This document shows positions 34,165 to 47,052 of a stretch of DNA of 64,000 bases, piece by piece. Numbering within the stretch: the first letter of the stretch is position 1; each line of letters begins with the position of its first letter. Under the pieces are notes generated by a model. The model saw only the letters and a list, made by a program, of their open reading frames with translations, had not been told where the DNA came from and made no database searches. This DNA is from Casuarina equisetifolia (taxonomy: Eukaryota; Streptophyta; Magnoliopsida; Fagales; Casuarinaceae): positions 31,833,580 through 31,897,579 of the forward strand of contig CM052355.1 in assembly GCA_028551475.1 (NCBI GenBank). Reading direction: 5' to 3'. A program made the translations under genes and the position numbers.

Positions 34165-36445
34165 AAATAATAAATTGTTGTTCTATAACACACGGCTATA
34201 CAAGTAATGAGACAAAGAAACCCTATAATTATATTCAAGCCCTTAGCCTTGGTCGCTATCCATCAAATAGGCTACGCCTATATATTTAATAAGGTGACAG
34301 TAAGTAATAAGAAAATGAGAACGAAGTTCTCACAGAAGCTGCACTTGCTTGGCTGTTTCTGAAACAACTGGAAGCCACATCTTTTATGATGATGATGATC
34401 GAAGGTCAATAAAGGACCCGATTAATCGAGGTAATATTTCGACTGTTATCTAGATTCATTGAAAAGATTGTTGCAATTCAACTGCCCCAATAAAATCAGA
34501 AAACTATTAAAAGAAATATGCCACTTGGTACTAGTAGGAAATAATCAGATACCACAATCTTATATTAAAATTTGAAAGCATCCTTTTCGTTTTTATTTCT
34601 TCTATTTTCTCCTTAATTTACTTTTTTAATTCAAGAACATTCGTCTTGCTTATAAATACAACCTTAATAAACGTTTTGATTAATCTACAATTTTATCTCA
34701 CGGTAGGTATAAGGAAATTGATTAGTTCCCTATCGAATTTCGGTAGTTACTCAACCGCTATTTTTTTCATTGAAATAGTAACACGTGGTTTAATGAATTT
34801 TTTCCTTAACTGGCGCATGCCCTTTACATTTAAAATGAGAGAAAGGAATGAGCGAGGGGCTAATTGAGTTCTAGCACTAAGTGTTTTTCAATGTGTTCTT
34901 GCAAGGGCAAGAACATATGCTATTATGATTCAATGAGAGTAATGTTAGTTCTGTAATGCAGCAAATTCGGTTTTCATGAAGAATTATCTGTAATATACAA
35001 CAACAGAACCAAAAGAATGGAGGGTTAAACAAAGAGATACAAAGAAGTGGACAAGGCATCATCAACTTCCTCTAGAGTTGCAAGAATGAGTTTATGGATC
35101 CATTCAATTTAACTCAGTTTAAACTTAAAATGCATAGTATAAGTATTTTTTCATGTAACATAAGATTTTTTAGTCAATATTTTTTTTATAGTTTAAGCTC
35201 AATCATTTTACTAATGAAAAATTAATTTATTTTTTGTATTGACTTAAATTATATAAAGAAATAATCAGTTCTAATACTATGCGAAAAACTTAAATATAGT
35301 TCTTTTTAAAAGACTGCGTAAAGAAGAGAGTTATTTAAATGTATAAAATACATTAAAATCTTTTGATGTCTGTGCTTTCCGCCCCCAAACAAGCCCAGAG
35401 AAACTTTAACAATATACCTGTCTTTTCAGACAATGCCAAAGTCTTCCTATACCCTAAACCGAAACGTAAGTGATGGGGCCCACCCGTTACTGTGCCATCG
35501 GTCAAGTGATAACGGTGGCGACATCTCTTTTTTCTTTACGTGCTGAATGGTAAAGGTGCCTTTAAAAATGAAGAAAGGATGATGAAAAGAAACTTTAATG
35601 GCACCATATTTTTTTAATCCATAACAAATCCAGTTTAATCGGTCAAATGAATGGAATAGGATGAGCCATTTATTTGACACTGAAGTCCACAGCCGGCACC
35701 TCCCCTTCTCGTTGTTATGATATAATAAAAGCATTGAGAATGATAGAAAATAGTGGCATTTCCTGTTTTCCACAAAGATCCATTTTTCTTCTTTATTTAA
35801 TCTATATCCATATTCCATAATAATCCAGACAAACAGGAGTCCATGTGCGGAAGAATTCGATTCATCATGTCGTGGACTTGGGCCAGATTTGTTTTGATAA
35901 AAATAAAAATGGGCATTTTTACCTTTGAAAAATAACATAAAGGGGTGTCTTTGTAATTGTGATACCTCAAATTATCAAACTCTTGTAATATTTGTGTTTG
36001 TGCAGCAAATCAGATTTAAGGATGTGTAGTCTTTGGATAATCTTTGTTGGTACACAACCCCCACTTGATAGATAATTTTTCATATTTTATTTTATTGATT
36101 TCTTGGTACATAAAAATCTCCAAATAAATGCTAAGATTGTTATTAAGATCTTAATCTTGATATTATAAATTTTAGAGTTGAATTTAAGAATATTTTATAT
36201 GGCAGAAAAAATCAATATGCCTTTTGTATTAAAGTTTTAGAGAAATAAAGGTAAGAAGGAATAAATGAAGCATATCTATATTGTATATTATTTTTGTTTT
36301 TTATTGAAAGAAAATAAAAATAAAAATCTTAAACTTGAAACATTTACTAACTCTCTAAAGGTTTTAAAACTAAAAATTAAACCTCAATGTTGAGATTGAG
36401 TGTCCTGACATATTTATCATAGTTAACATATTTTTCAAAAAATTT
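34165..36445. repeat. Segmental duplication block, right copy of about 7330-9475
   Basis: Similarity begins near TGTTCTATAACACA and ends near TTTTTCAAAAAA(T)TTC. A 163-codon minus-strand frame (35447-35938) spans part of it but is not open in the left copy, so it is probably chance. A 145-bp insertion near 35873-36018 resembles the region after the RING-variant fragments (GATACCTCAAATTATCAAACTCTTG). Confidence 0.8.
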
Positions 36446-37024
36446 CAAAATCATACAAATCATAATTCAAGTCTTCAGCCCAATTCATAAGCATTAAAAT
36501 GAACCAAATTAAATTTTAAGCTAAGTACTTGAGACTAGTCCAATTCTAACCCATGTCCACTCTACACAAAGTAATAGAACTGCCAAACTAGTTCAATTTA
36601 TTTCATTCATGATTTATATGGTCAATTCAAGTTGTAATCATCTTCTATAAGTGAATTGTTGAGGTGGAAATATCAGCCACTCGGTTACTTCATTTCAAAC
36701 CATAATTCAGATATTAATATTCCTGTGAGACTCAATCTTTTTTCTTCTCTAGCCTTATGTGATAAATGCTAAGCAATTTGCATCATAACCAAACAAATCC
36801 ATGTTCTAATACCAAAATCATTCTCCGCAGTCTTCCTCATATCTTTGGCTGGCACAAATGAACAACATCTTGGATTTTGCATCACAAATATTCATTCTGA
36901 AATGTCTAAGTCATGGTTGGCTCATTTATCCATTTTATGTAATAATACCCTCTAGATCTTCCTTGTTATTTTGGTGATAATAACTAGTATGCACATTCCT
37001 ACCACCTGAATGCATGCAACGAAT

Positions 37025-38484
37025 GTATAATTTGAGGGACCTAAAATCTGTATAATTGAGATTCATACAACGAATCTCTTCTAGAGCTGGACTACCTAGA
37101 ACCTGCAAGATGGTTAATTTGTCATCACATACTTAATATAGTTGCATATTCCATGCTAGCATCCATATGAATAGAGGATCTTTAACTTGATGTTTTCTAC
37201 AAGTTGGTCCGCTGCATTTTCTCTTGGAAACAATGGCTATTATGAGAATCAAATAAAATGTTGCAGAAAATATGGCTTGAACTATGTCATCAACAAAATT
37301 GCTAGACATGAATGTATAATGTTCCACAGAAGTGACCAACCTGGCTCAGAAGAAGTTTAGCAAGGCTACAACCAGCTGACCGAATATCAATTTATGTTGT
37401 ACATTCTGTTGCACCAAATATCAGTTCAGGAGCCCGATAGTAACGAGAACATATATTTGCTTCACTCCTTGCCTGATGATATCAATTGAAAACCATAAAA
37501 ACCAAAAATTAGTTGCAGGAAATAATTTACCCAAAAACATAATGGTCATTATAGAAAAAGTGAGAATTTTGTATAAAACAACATGCTACTGTAAGAGTAT
37601 CTACATGAACAAACACAAAGGCACATTTCAAGACACTACTAGCATTTGAATCCTTATTTATTTCCCTCAGGAGGCGAAAGCACGATGCATTGTTCTTTCA
37701 TTAGGGAAAGGTTGTTCAAAACAACACTTAAAGTTAACAAATGAATTCAACTTATAAACAGTAACATGCAGAAGATTGAAATTAAATTGCATATTGGGGA
37801 TGGATTCCTTAAAAGTTGGAAGAATAACCAGGACCATTCTTTTTGCCCTGTACTTATTGTAGAGAAGAAACAATGCTTAAGGGAAACCACATTTAGTTGA
37901 TCCATCAAGCGCATTCATTGCAGGTCACCATTTTCAACTCGTCTGTACTGCAAGACCTTATTTATTGCCACCGTCTCACCAGTCTCCATGCATTTTGCCT
38001 AAACGGGTAATATCACAAGGTCAAAAGGAAGTTAGAATACCAAGAGCAATTGCTTACTACTTCCGAAACAGTGATAGTTCTGTACCTGAAAAACAATTCC
38101 AAGCGATCATGTACCTACTGTACGCTCTGCCATGTAGCTGATGGTCAGCCAGAAACCACGCAACGTTGACCAAAACTCAAAAGATAATGAGACAATTAAT
38201 AAGGAAAATCCTTAATCCAAATCAGCAATTCTTAGGACCCAAGCGCAGCAAAATTGTTATATAGCATTATTTATTTCTGGGAACCATACTCCATTGATGA
38301 AGTAATTGAAGTGTGCTAAATTTGTGCTAGAGAAGGGAATTAGAGGAGCTGAAAAAAAAAAGGGACAAAGAAAGGGCAAGTCTCTATCAGCTGGATTCAC
38401 CATTTTTGCCTCCAATTGTGATTGAAATGATTGAAAAATGACAGCGTCATTCCCCTCAACAACACCACCTGACATTTCCCCCAA
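37025..38484 (-). pseudogene. Shaggy-like (GSK3-type) kinase pseudogene with introns retained
   Basis: Pieces of a plant GSK3/Shaggy kinase appear in exon order on the minus strand. The N-terminus has EMSGGVVEGNDAV (from 38484). A glycine-loop exon 38086-38165 reads TISYMAERTVGT-stop-SLGIVFQ and ends at a CAG/GTACAG donor. The exon from 37998 down reads AKCMETGETVAINKVLQ, a stop, then LNVVSLKHCFFST. The activation-segment exon (about 37335-37475) reads CSRYYRAPELIFGATE, with a stop and SAGC. An exon from 37102 reads VLGSPALEEIRCMNLNYTDFR after a TTGCAG acceptor. Retained introns show a DNA-level copy, not a retrocopy. The catalytic Lys of VAIKK is Asn, and three stops are visible. The N-terminus points to the SK31/SK32 (zeta) subgroup. 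The HRD-containing exons were not found. Confidence 0.85.
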
Positions 38485-38599
38485 TTAATAGCATCACAGG
38501 ATGAACAAAGTTACAAATTAGAACTTAACTGGTCTAAACAAGATTCTTTCACCTATCAAGGATGAAAATATGGCTCACACAACACCGTTAACAACCTGT

Positions 38600-41320
38600 C
38601 AATTGACGCAACCTAATAGTTGGGGGGCTAATTTATTTTCTACTGACAAGACTTAATATTTATTTTTCAGTATAATTCATTAGTCAATTTATATATACAT
38701 AGAAGAAATTTATGAAAACAATCGTATAAGTGATTAATATCTCAAGAGTTGTTTAAGCTTTGACTCGAAGTTTACATCCTTCTTCAAGTTAAGGTTAACA
38801 GTTTACTGTAATTCTAATTATAACACGTCTTATAATGAAAAAGATAGTTCATTATTTTTTATCATATATAGAGTTAGAATACACAAAAATAAGCACCACA
38901 TCAGTAATATAGTTTGAATATTACTTAAGGATTTTTGTACAAATATTAGACAACCAACTATTTTAATTTGTGAGAATAAGGCAATAAAAATAATAGAAAT
39001 CAATGTCCCTTGTCAAAAGAGAACCAAGAATGTGAAAATTGATTGTCATATTACATGAGATAAATTGCTAGATAGAATTATTAAGTCATACAAAATTTTA
39101 ATAAAGAAGCAACCTATAGATTTATGGACAAATATACTTAGCAGCAAACAACATTATTATCTTCCTTTCAAACTCAAAATATTTAGTTTGTTGAACTCTC
39201 CAACTTGAGGGGAAACATGAATAGAAGATGTGATATTCTAAATTTGATAGAATGATATACTTACTTTGCTAGAATTATATGTAGTCTTCTATATATATTT
39301 AAGTCTTTGTTTTCTTATGTAACTAATTGTCACGTGAAAAATTATAAAATTGCATAGATATAAATAATGATAGTTGTATACATTATAATTTACAACAAAT
39401 TCAAAAATAATTGAATTTGTCCAACTTGTTAGTTTTCTCCCTTCCCATAATTAGATACAATGTCTAAATGTCTGTTTCTCACAAGAGAAACGGAGCTCCT
39501 TCAACCCTATTTTGAAAACTCAAAATAGAATAAACTTATTGTCTCTCTTTACCCATGTTTTTTATTTCCCCTTCTACCCTACGATCTAGGCACAATTTTT
39601 TTCCCTCGCAATTCTAGGTCGGTGCTGGTGGAAGTTTTCACCAACCACTTTTTTTTTTTTTTTCTTGACCCTTTACGAGAATAGATATATTAAACCTAAG
39701 CCCAAGCTCTATTTCAATAGTTTTACGCAATCTTCTTCTGGGTCTCATTTTTTTCTTCTTTGGATACCAGTGAAAACACTTTACAAAAAGTTCAGGGTCA
39801 TTTGCCCAAACCAGTGGCCTTTAGTTTATAAATTTTTTCAAGAAAAGGACTTTCAAACCCAAGGTTTCGAAACTGGATTTAAGCCCAACGTAAAAATAGA
39901 TTACAAACTGATTTCCACGTTTCTCAGTTTGTCTTTGATCGAGCCTTGGGTCAGGCTACACATAGATCCTTCCCGGCCAGGTTATATTGCGGATTGAGTT
40001 CGTTTTTCGTGACATTGACATGGGCCACACTTGACACCCCGTTTCGTCCACGTCATTTGGAACCCGATAACGCCCAAAGTTGCATGCTGTCTTCGTCTCG
40101 GGACCTACAGCAGAGATCTGTACAGACAAGCCGAAAAACGAAAACAAGATCGTCATATCATGTATATGATGTGGTCATGGATCTGATTTGTTTGGTGTCC
40201 TGTTATATCAGATCTGTTGCGTTTCAAGGAAACTTAGGGAGAGGCAAATTAGGTTTATATGTGCTTTTTTTTGTGTGCTTCACTACAAATTATATGCAGT
40301 TATTGAAATAAAACAATATGCATCTACCTGCTCTCTTGCAACTTGTTAGTCTCTTCTAATCAATTTTTAATTAATTATAAAAGAGAATAATTTCTTCACA
40401 CCCAATTACAACTCTCTTCAAAAAATTCCAATCACATTCTAAGTAAGCTTCTATTAACAATTAAGATGAAGTTCAAAAGTATGTATCTTGTGCTAAGAAT
40501 TAAATACAAATTGATATGGACAAAATCTCTATTTTCCTTCAAACCCTAACATAGTATACTCTCTCTAATTCATCATAGTAAAATGTAGATGAATATACAT
40601 ATGGTAAATTAGTTCACAAATCAAGAAATAGCTAAGTATGAAAGATATTTCTAATCAACCTTAAGAAAACCAGCTAACTTCTGATTTCAACACCAAAAGG
40701 AAGAGAGCCCACTTGAGTGGAATCGGTTTGGAATATTTTCAAGAAAATTCATTGTAAACTTATTAAAGCTTGGCTTCAAATGGCCCAAAAAAGTTATTAT
40801 GCTTTTTCGAAACCACCTTGTCCAAGCATTTTGTCCCTCATTTTGTCCGTTGTCTTTCTTCTTATACATTGGACAGTTAAGCAACTTTTGCAAAACTCCT
40901 TTTTTTTTTTTTTTTTTTTTTTTAATTTTTTGTTTCTTGTACAGCTTCAAGTGGACTCACCATCAAGAGTCCTGATCCAATTACCACTGGCCAGAAAAAG
41001 CACCCGCAAGACAATTTAAGAAGTTTGAATATCTTGCACTATCTGCTCTCTGCGCCCCAGAATGACGAGACAACTCTTTAAAAACAAACTGTCGGGGCTG
41101 ACTTGTTTTGCTCTAAGAATAATCCCCTTATTCTCTAAAAACGGGCGTCGTGCTGGGTTGGATTTTAAGCTTCCTTCAATAGTATGAGAGCCTCATGTCT
41201 GTGCGTCTGTTTTACTCTTTCTTCTTATAATCTTGTGAACCACGCGGGTGTTCGTATAACCTTCTCAAGGCTTATTAAGAGACCTCAAATCAGAACTTCA
41301 TAGTTCCATAAAACCTCACC
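38600..41320. other. Noncoding DNA, partly duplicated
   Basis: 39220-39950 matches about 59760-60640 in the same orientation (TATGTAGTCTTCTATATATATTTAAGTC; TTCTAGGTC(G/A)GTGCTGGTGG; TTCAATAGTTTTACGCAA). Frames at 39665-39997 and 39946-40311 lie in this block but are broken in the partner. 40897-40932 is a long T run. No gene is recognised in the remainder. Confidence 0.5.
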
Positions 41321-41566
41321 ATGGAACTTCATACCCATTTTAGTAACTCGCAACGGGCTTTTAGGGTTAGTACTTCCTTTCAAGGGTCTGCGAAAGCAGT
41401 CTTTGCTTATAATATGACGCCAGTTGGGATCAGCATCTCGTCATACAAAAAGTCATTAAAAGTTCATATCCAGGAAGCTTCCTTGGTGGAGCAATTGGTC
41501 AAGCTTTTTAAAGCTCTAATGCCGTGTCTCGGAGGAGCTCTTGACCGGTCCAGTCATAGCTTCTAA
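41321..41566 (+). CDS. Unrecognised 81-codon ORF ending in a hairpin
   Basis: An ATG in fair plant context (ACCATGG) opens a frame of 81 codons with mixed composition and no motif I can name. Its last 17 codons run into the inverted repeat at 41547-41587. About 20 bp upstream of the ATG is CATAGTTCC followed by ACCTCACC. There is no paralog in the window to test conservation. It may be chance; listed for completeness at low confidence. Confidence 0.15.
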   Translation: MELHTHFSNSQRAFRVSTSFQGSAKAVFAYNMTPVGISISSYKKSLKVHIQEASLVEQLVKLFKALMPCLGGALDRSSHSF

Positions 41567-41600
41567 ATCAAAAGCTATGACTGGACCTTTAAAAAGCTTG
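41500..41600. repeat. Two-part inverted repeat (perfect 16-bp and 14-bp arms)
   Basis: GGTCCAGTCATAGCTT (41547-41562) pairs perfectly with 41572-41587 across a 9-nt loop. Outside it CAAGCTTTTTAAAG (41500-41513) pairs with 41587-41600, leaving a 33-nt bulge on the left only. A short direct repeat GGAGCAATTG flanks both sides (about 41488 and 41600). The layout looks like a fold-back or template-switch event. Confidence 0.8.
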
Positions 41601-42399
41601 GAGCAATTGCTTCCACGTCTCAATTTCATCTGCTTTGGTGGCTTTCAACTTGATTTATTTCGTGGTGTTCGGAATTGGTTTTTGTATTAGGAATTGGTTT
41701 TTATAATTATAGTATTTACTTTAGGCTTTGGATACTAAAATAAAATTTAATCAGAAATTGAAAACCTTCTATAAATGAATAATGTGGATATACTAAAATC
41801 CGAACAATTTAAACATATTGGTCCCACATGGTTGAAATTCGTTTCAACAAGATCTTGCTCCTCTAGGATCATCATAGATTCTTTAGTTTATGCAAACACT
41901 ATAACCAAGTTAGCAAAATACTATTCTTTCTACCTTTCTTTAAAATAAAAGTCAAATAAGAAAATGAGATTAAAAAAAATATATTTTTAAACACTTTATG
42001 TCGATAATCCAAATATGCGTAATCTAAAATTAATCCAGGTTATTCATTGTACATCTATGGAATTCTGGGGAGCACCATGACTAGAGTTCGTGCTTAAGAA
42101 GCAAGTAAATTAGGCTTCCCTATTAAATATTCTGCTTTATTTTTACGATAAATCTGTTGATGGAAGCAAATCGCCTTTTGTCCTACCATCTACTAGCTTA
42201 GATCTGATCAGACCAATTTTTGCAAAATTTTTTGTTAATTAGAATAATAAGCTCAAGAAATTTTCATTTGTAAAATGTGATCTTTTTCTGCCCTGCATTT
42301 TGCACTTTTATTCTTAAGGACTATCTCAAAATGTGTTTATTTCTTTCATTTCTCAAGCATGGATTTCAAATTAAACAACACAGACCTCTTTATAGTAGT

Positions 42400-42577
42400 T
42401 TCCAAGTGACTGCCCCATCGAAGTCAAAGTAAAAACAAAAACAACTGTAGCAGCAACACTGCACCATCGAAGTCAAAGAAAAAGCAACAACACACCGTAA
42501 CAGCAACACATTGTAGCAAAATAAAACACAACAAAACGAGAACTTCTCGACTGTAGCAGCAACACATTGTAGCAAAT
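42400..42577. repeat. Short tandem duplications rich in GTAGCAGCAACAC
   Basis: The motif (G)TAGCAGCAACAC occurs at about 42446, 42499 (as AACAGCAACAC) and 42555. Between them a CCATCGAAGTCAAAG segment occurs twice (near 42415 and 42461). The cluster replaces the C-terminal third of B3 copy 6. Confidence 0.7.
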
Positions 42578-42929
42578 GGTGCTTCCCGCTCGTAGTTCCC
42601 TCGCACGAACGTATTGTCCCCATCCTCCGGTTAGATAGCTTTTATTACCTCTTATGTGGAAAGTCATAGGCAAGCGATTGAATTCAGAGTCACAGAAACG
42701 AAGATTCACAGTGTAACGCTGTTGATTCGAATGAGGAGGAAGAAAAGCTTCAAGACACTTGATCTTTGCAGACGACGTTTAGACGTATCCTCTAGAACTT
42801 TCTCTGATGTCATTTTCTGTGAGGGTGCTCTCGTACAAGCGTCGGTGCCGAAAATGTAAATCCACGCAGCCCAGACATGCTAGCTTGCCATCAGGATGAA
42901 ACACATACATTTCCTGGGACTGCGGCCAT
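42578..42929 (-). pseudogene. B3-like family copy 6, frameshifted and truncated
   Basis: An ATG at 42927-42929 gives MAAVPGNVC, after which the frame is lost by a small indel. Family sequence resumes in other frames: HRRLYE(S)TLTENDI-like at 42800-42850, LRFCDSEFNRLPMTFHIRG at about 42660-42709, and SYLTGGWGQYVRARELRAGST at 42580-42640. It then runs out of homology into the repeated CAGCAAC cluster. The final strand and the conserved C-terminus are lost, so the copy is nonfunctional. Confidence 0.75.
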
Positions 42930-45900
42930 GGTACGAAATAGGCTCTCGTACCTCCTAAAACTTAGGAACAATAACAGGCAAGTTAAATGAAAAATATCAA
43001 GCGAAACATTCAGAAGAAGAAAAATGGATAAACACCTTACAGAGTTCCTTATGTGAAAGAAGGTAGGAGCAAAGCAAGCAGCACCCACCCAGGTAACGCA
43101 TATACAAAGAGGATGGAGCAGTATAACGATTTTTCGTACCTCCAGTAGCTTTCATCAAAGGCTACACTAAACGCAAATATTTGCCGGTCTAGAATCCGGT
43201 CTAACATCTCCAGACCATAAGCCATGACATCAAGTTATAAACAAAGAATAAGGTGTGTGGAAATGTGAGTGAAATTTGTGTGGGGCAAGGGTGGAGCCCG
43301 GTAACATGTGACTTAACTACTTGTTACGTTTAAACTGAATTTCAAATCTTGGCTCATATAGATGATCAACGTATATAAATATATGCCGTACATCCAAAAA
43401 TAATGTATGTAGCCACACATCCTAACTGTACATGCACTATAGTGAACATCAATTACAGTTATAACAATAAACTGGTTAATGACAACAGGCTGCTGATCGG
43501 AAGGTCTAGATGCAAGACCACCCTTTTTCAAGGATATACATGTTCGTACCTCAATCTTGCGCCAAGGAAAATGGAAGAATCCTCATTTTCAGCAAATTAG
43601 ACTCAAAGCCTATAAAGTTAAAGATGAGTAAAGACTTACAATAAAGATTAGGATTAATAGAACAATTAAGTTAAAGGATATAATTATAATATTTTGTTAC
43701 AATAAAAATTATTCATATAATTATAAAAATTAGAATTTCTCTACAAATATAGAAAACATAGAGAAATCAATAGGCAAGTTGTTTAGTGAGAGAGCCCCCT
43801 TGAGGGGTCAGTGAATTATTAGAGAGAGCATTTCTAATGGATTCTAAATAATGAAAGAATTCATGAAATACTCGTTTGATAAGAATGAAAGGAAAAGAAA
43901 ATCTAATGAGGAAAAACTATAAGGAAAGTAAGATATTATATTGGTTTAAATATTTTAAATTTACTATATTTGAATATATGAGTTTTTATGATTATATGTT
44001 TGATTTGTATGTAGATGATATACTTTGTTGAATTTTCTCAATATATGATTACAAGAATGCCATGTATACCGATTGCTAAATGCCCACACTAAGTACATTG
44101 AAGGAAGCACATATAATCATTTGGAAGGCACCAATTTGTGACATCAACTTCGTTCGCATTTTCTTATTATTTAATGTCACTATATTAGGTATATAGGTGC
44201 ATTGCACATGATAGATGGGGTCCAAACACAAGGACCTGGGCACTGGACCCGCACCAGTTCTCATTCTGAATATATTAGGAGCCAAGTGACCAGACAATGA
44301 ACTCTGACCACTTTCCTTTAATCTAAGCCCTTGGATTCTGATCGAAGATCTGTTTGCTTTGTCCGGAGTAAGGAAAAGAATTAATTCCATATTTTTTTAG
44401 TCTACTAACGGATACCGTGTGGAAACATAGGCTCAGGGCCCATCGTCCACCCCATTACCCAAACAGGATATTGCCCCGAGTTGGACCTTCGGTCGGTGGC
44501 CGTTCAGCGGACGGTCTGATTTGCCCACGTTGAATCGGTCCGATTCTGTGATTCCCGTTGAATCTACGTGTAAGAACCTCGTTATGAAACACAATAAAGT
44601 TTACTAGAATATAATTTACGTTAAAGATGTGTGAGGAAATGTCAGAAAGGAAACGCGAGAAAGGCCAACATTTGGGGTCAAGTCTCTTGTGTTTGGTAAA
44701 AATAACCTTTGGAATAAGAGGAAGTGTTTGAAGAGACTGCTTCTACTCAACTGCCCCCCTAAAACCAGAAAACTCTTAAAAGAAATATGCAGCTTTGGTC
44801 CTAGTTGGAAATAATCAGATACCACAATCTTTAAAATATTTGAAAGCATTTTTTTCTTTTTATTTTCTTCATTTTCTCCTTAATTTTCTTTTTACTTCGA
44901 GAAATTTCCACTTGTAAATAAAATCTTAATATACGTTTTGATTAATCTACAATTTTATCACCCGGTAGTTAGAATGAAATTGATTAATACCCCATCCAAT
45001 TTCAGCAGCTAGTCAAGTGCGGTTTATTTTGATTGAAATCGTAGAATATGCCATTTGCCTTGTTTTTCAACAGCACGGCCACTAATAGCACTATTGAAAC
45101 AAATCCTCTTTTTTATTTGGGACTGGTTCCTGTGTCTGATAGAATCATTGAGAAGTGATTTGCACTACTTGTGGTTTGTGATTACATGAATGTGACTTGA
45201 ACAATTATCCATGAGGTGACAAGTGCAGTCACATGGTAGATTCATCTAATCTTTCGTGCGGATTCTAAGGACCACCTTTCTTTCTTTCTCTTCTCATGGA
45301 CTTCAAATTGACATTTTTTCGAGCATCATCTCTTCATTAACAGACGATTCTTTAATATCAAGGTATTAGCATCTGAAAAACAAGGGCCTACAAATCAGTG
45401 AATCGTTTCCTTAACTGAGGCACGCCCTTTACGCTATTATTGACAGAGAGATACACATCTCTCTTTAGCATTTTAGAAATCTAAATCCAATGTGATATAA
45501 CTTAAAGATAACTTATGCAATAATATTGGCAATATAAATATTATTATTATCATCTACGGAATCAAAATACATAGTAATAATCACCACAACAACAAAAATA
45601 GCTTGGACTATGAGGTTGCTTAGGAATTTTAGCACAAATGTTAGATAACTAGTTATTATATTTTGTGATAATAAGGTAGTACAAAAGTAAGTTTTTATAT
45701 TATCTTATTCTTCTATGAATAAATTCACATATTCATAAAAAATAAAAATAATAGCAACCAATGCCACCTATCATGTTCTGAGTCTCATTTTTCTTTCTTT
45801 GGATACCATGAGAAATTGTTCATAATCTTTCATTATTTTATAGGGAAAGAGGACCAGAACATGAGCTGGCAAGGTATTTGTTAGGTTCCTTAGCGAACGT

Positions 45901-46483
45901 AATCGGATCTTGCAGCGAGATAGGCTATTTTTGGCCGTGGTGGACAGTATTCAGATCAAATGAAACCGGATTTTGGATGTTCTAAGTTCAATTTGAATTT
46001 ATAGGAACCATAATCCATGGGAAGCCCAACAGTTCTACGGGGGAGGGAAGGAGACGCTGGAAGCATTTTTTCATTAAGCAAACTGGTTCTCATGCATACA
46101 CGGAAGATGAAAGGCCCAAAAGAACTCACATAATCATGACATTATGGATGATGTTACCATTTACACCGTGCCCACATCTGCCCTACACTTAAGACCTATA
46201 AATTCCTTAAATCCTTAGTAATTTATCTAATTATTAATTAAATACAAAATAAATACTTAGATCCTAACTAAATGAGGTTTAGACTATACTATAGATCCTA
46301 ACTAAATGAGGTTTAAACTATACTAATATTTTCATAAAATGTGCAGAAACATATTTTCCTCCAAAGCTGCTACATAAGAAATACAATCCGAACTGTCGTC
46401 CAAGCGAGATTTGATCTGAGAAGTCCAATATATGCTGCGTTGTGCTAATCACGTTGATCGTGAGTAATACCGTAGTTAGCTTG
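42930..46483. other. Noncoding DNA with duplicated pieces
   Basis: 44100-45060 shares blocks with 28050-28200, 7690-7990 and 34500-34760 (AAATAATCAGATACCACAATC). 46130-46488 matches 54860-55160, the flank of the empty site of the LTR element. 43100-44000 and 45450-46100 look unique and AT-rich with no recognised gene. The ORF at 46318-46605 crosses the LTR boundary and is therefore not a gene. Confidence 0.5.
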
Positions 46484-46488
46484 AATAG
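46484..46488. repeat. Left target-site duplication AATAG
   Basis: AATAG immediately precedes the TG of the left LTR and recurs at 51808-51812 immediately after the CA of the right LTR. Confidence 0.9.
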
Positions 46489-47052
46489 TGTTGCGGAAGC
46501 GACTCCATCATATGAACATATAGACGCATAGATAAAGAATAAACATACAAGAGACACAAGATTTAGGAGGTTCGAACCAACACAATGTCCTGCGTCCCCT
46601 GTCACCAGCGTAGCTATCGGCCCCTTCTCCTCTTATTAGATTTCTTCATGAGAATACAAAGGTACTGATTACAATATTCACACATATAGCTCTCACACAG
46701 CTATTCTCAATACTCACAGCAACTCACTTGATTCTCTCTTGGCCTGTGACTACTATACAAAGTAGCACTTTCTAGTTGCCGCCCTCATGAGGTGCGGGCT
46801 GCTGCCTTCATGAGGTGCGGGCTGCCGCCCTCATGAGGCGTAACCTTCTCTCTTTTGGCCCTTAGGGTTTTCCTATGATCTTTCCTTTTTATACTAGCAC
46901 CAAAAAAGGGGAGTCCTAGCTAGATATTGCTAGGAGTCCTAACTGGATATCATTAGGAATCCTAACCAATATAGAGGAGAATAATTCCTAAAATATTCCT
47001 ATAACATACATGGAATATATCTAGGCCTACTAATTTCACTCCAATCCTAACA
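46489..47052 (-). mobile_element. Left LTR (3' LTR of minus-strand element)
   Basis: 564 bp from TGTTGCGGAAGCGAC to ATCCTAACA. It is highly similar to the right LTR. It is 45 bp longer because a 23-bp unit (GCCGCCCTCATGAGGTGCGG plus GCT) near 46777-46845 is present in three copies here and once in the right LTR. The adjoining internal sequence reads, on the minus strand, CCAAAAGGAGAAAT just before the LTR, a suitable polypurine tract. Confidence 0.92.

Noticed and set aside
35447-35938. 163-codon minus-strand frame, among the longest outside the transposons
   Set aside because: It lies in a duplicated block and the left copy (about 8650-9110) does not keep the frame; it has no motif and straddles an insertion, so it is probably chance.
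39665-40311. Two overlapping plus-strand frames of 110 and 121 codons
   Set aside because: The first frame is interrupted in the duplicate at 60.2-60.6 kb, the second has no motif, and both are tied to duplicated noncoding DNA.
46560-46590. GGTTCGAACC-like string suggesting a tRNA T-loop
   Set aside because: It lies inside the LTR, is also present with a change in the other LTR, and no cloverleaf arms surround it.
46318-46605. 95-codon frame resembling one at 54939-55160
   Set aside because: The frame crosses the LTR boundary at 46489, so it is not an ancestral gene; similarity to 54.9 kb reflects the duplicated flank.
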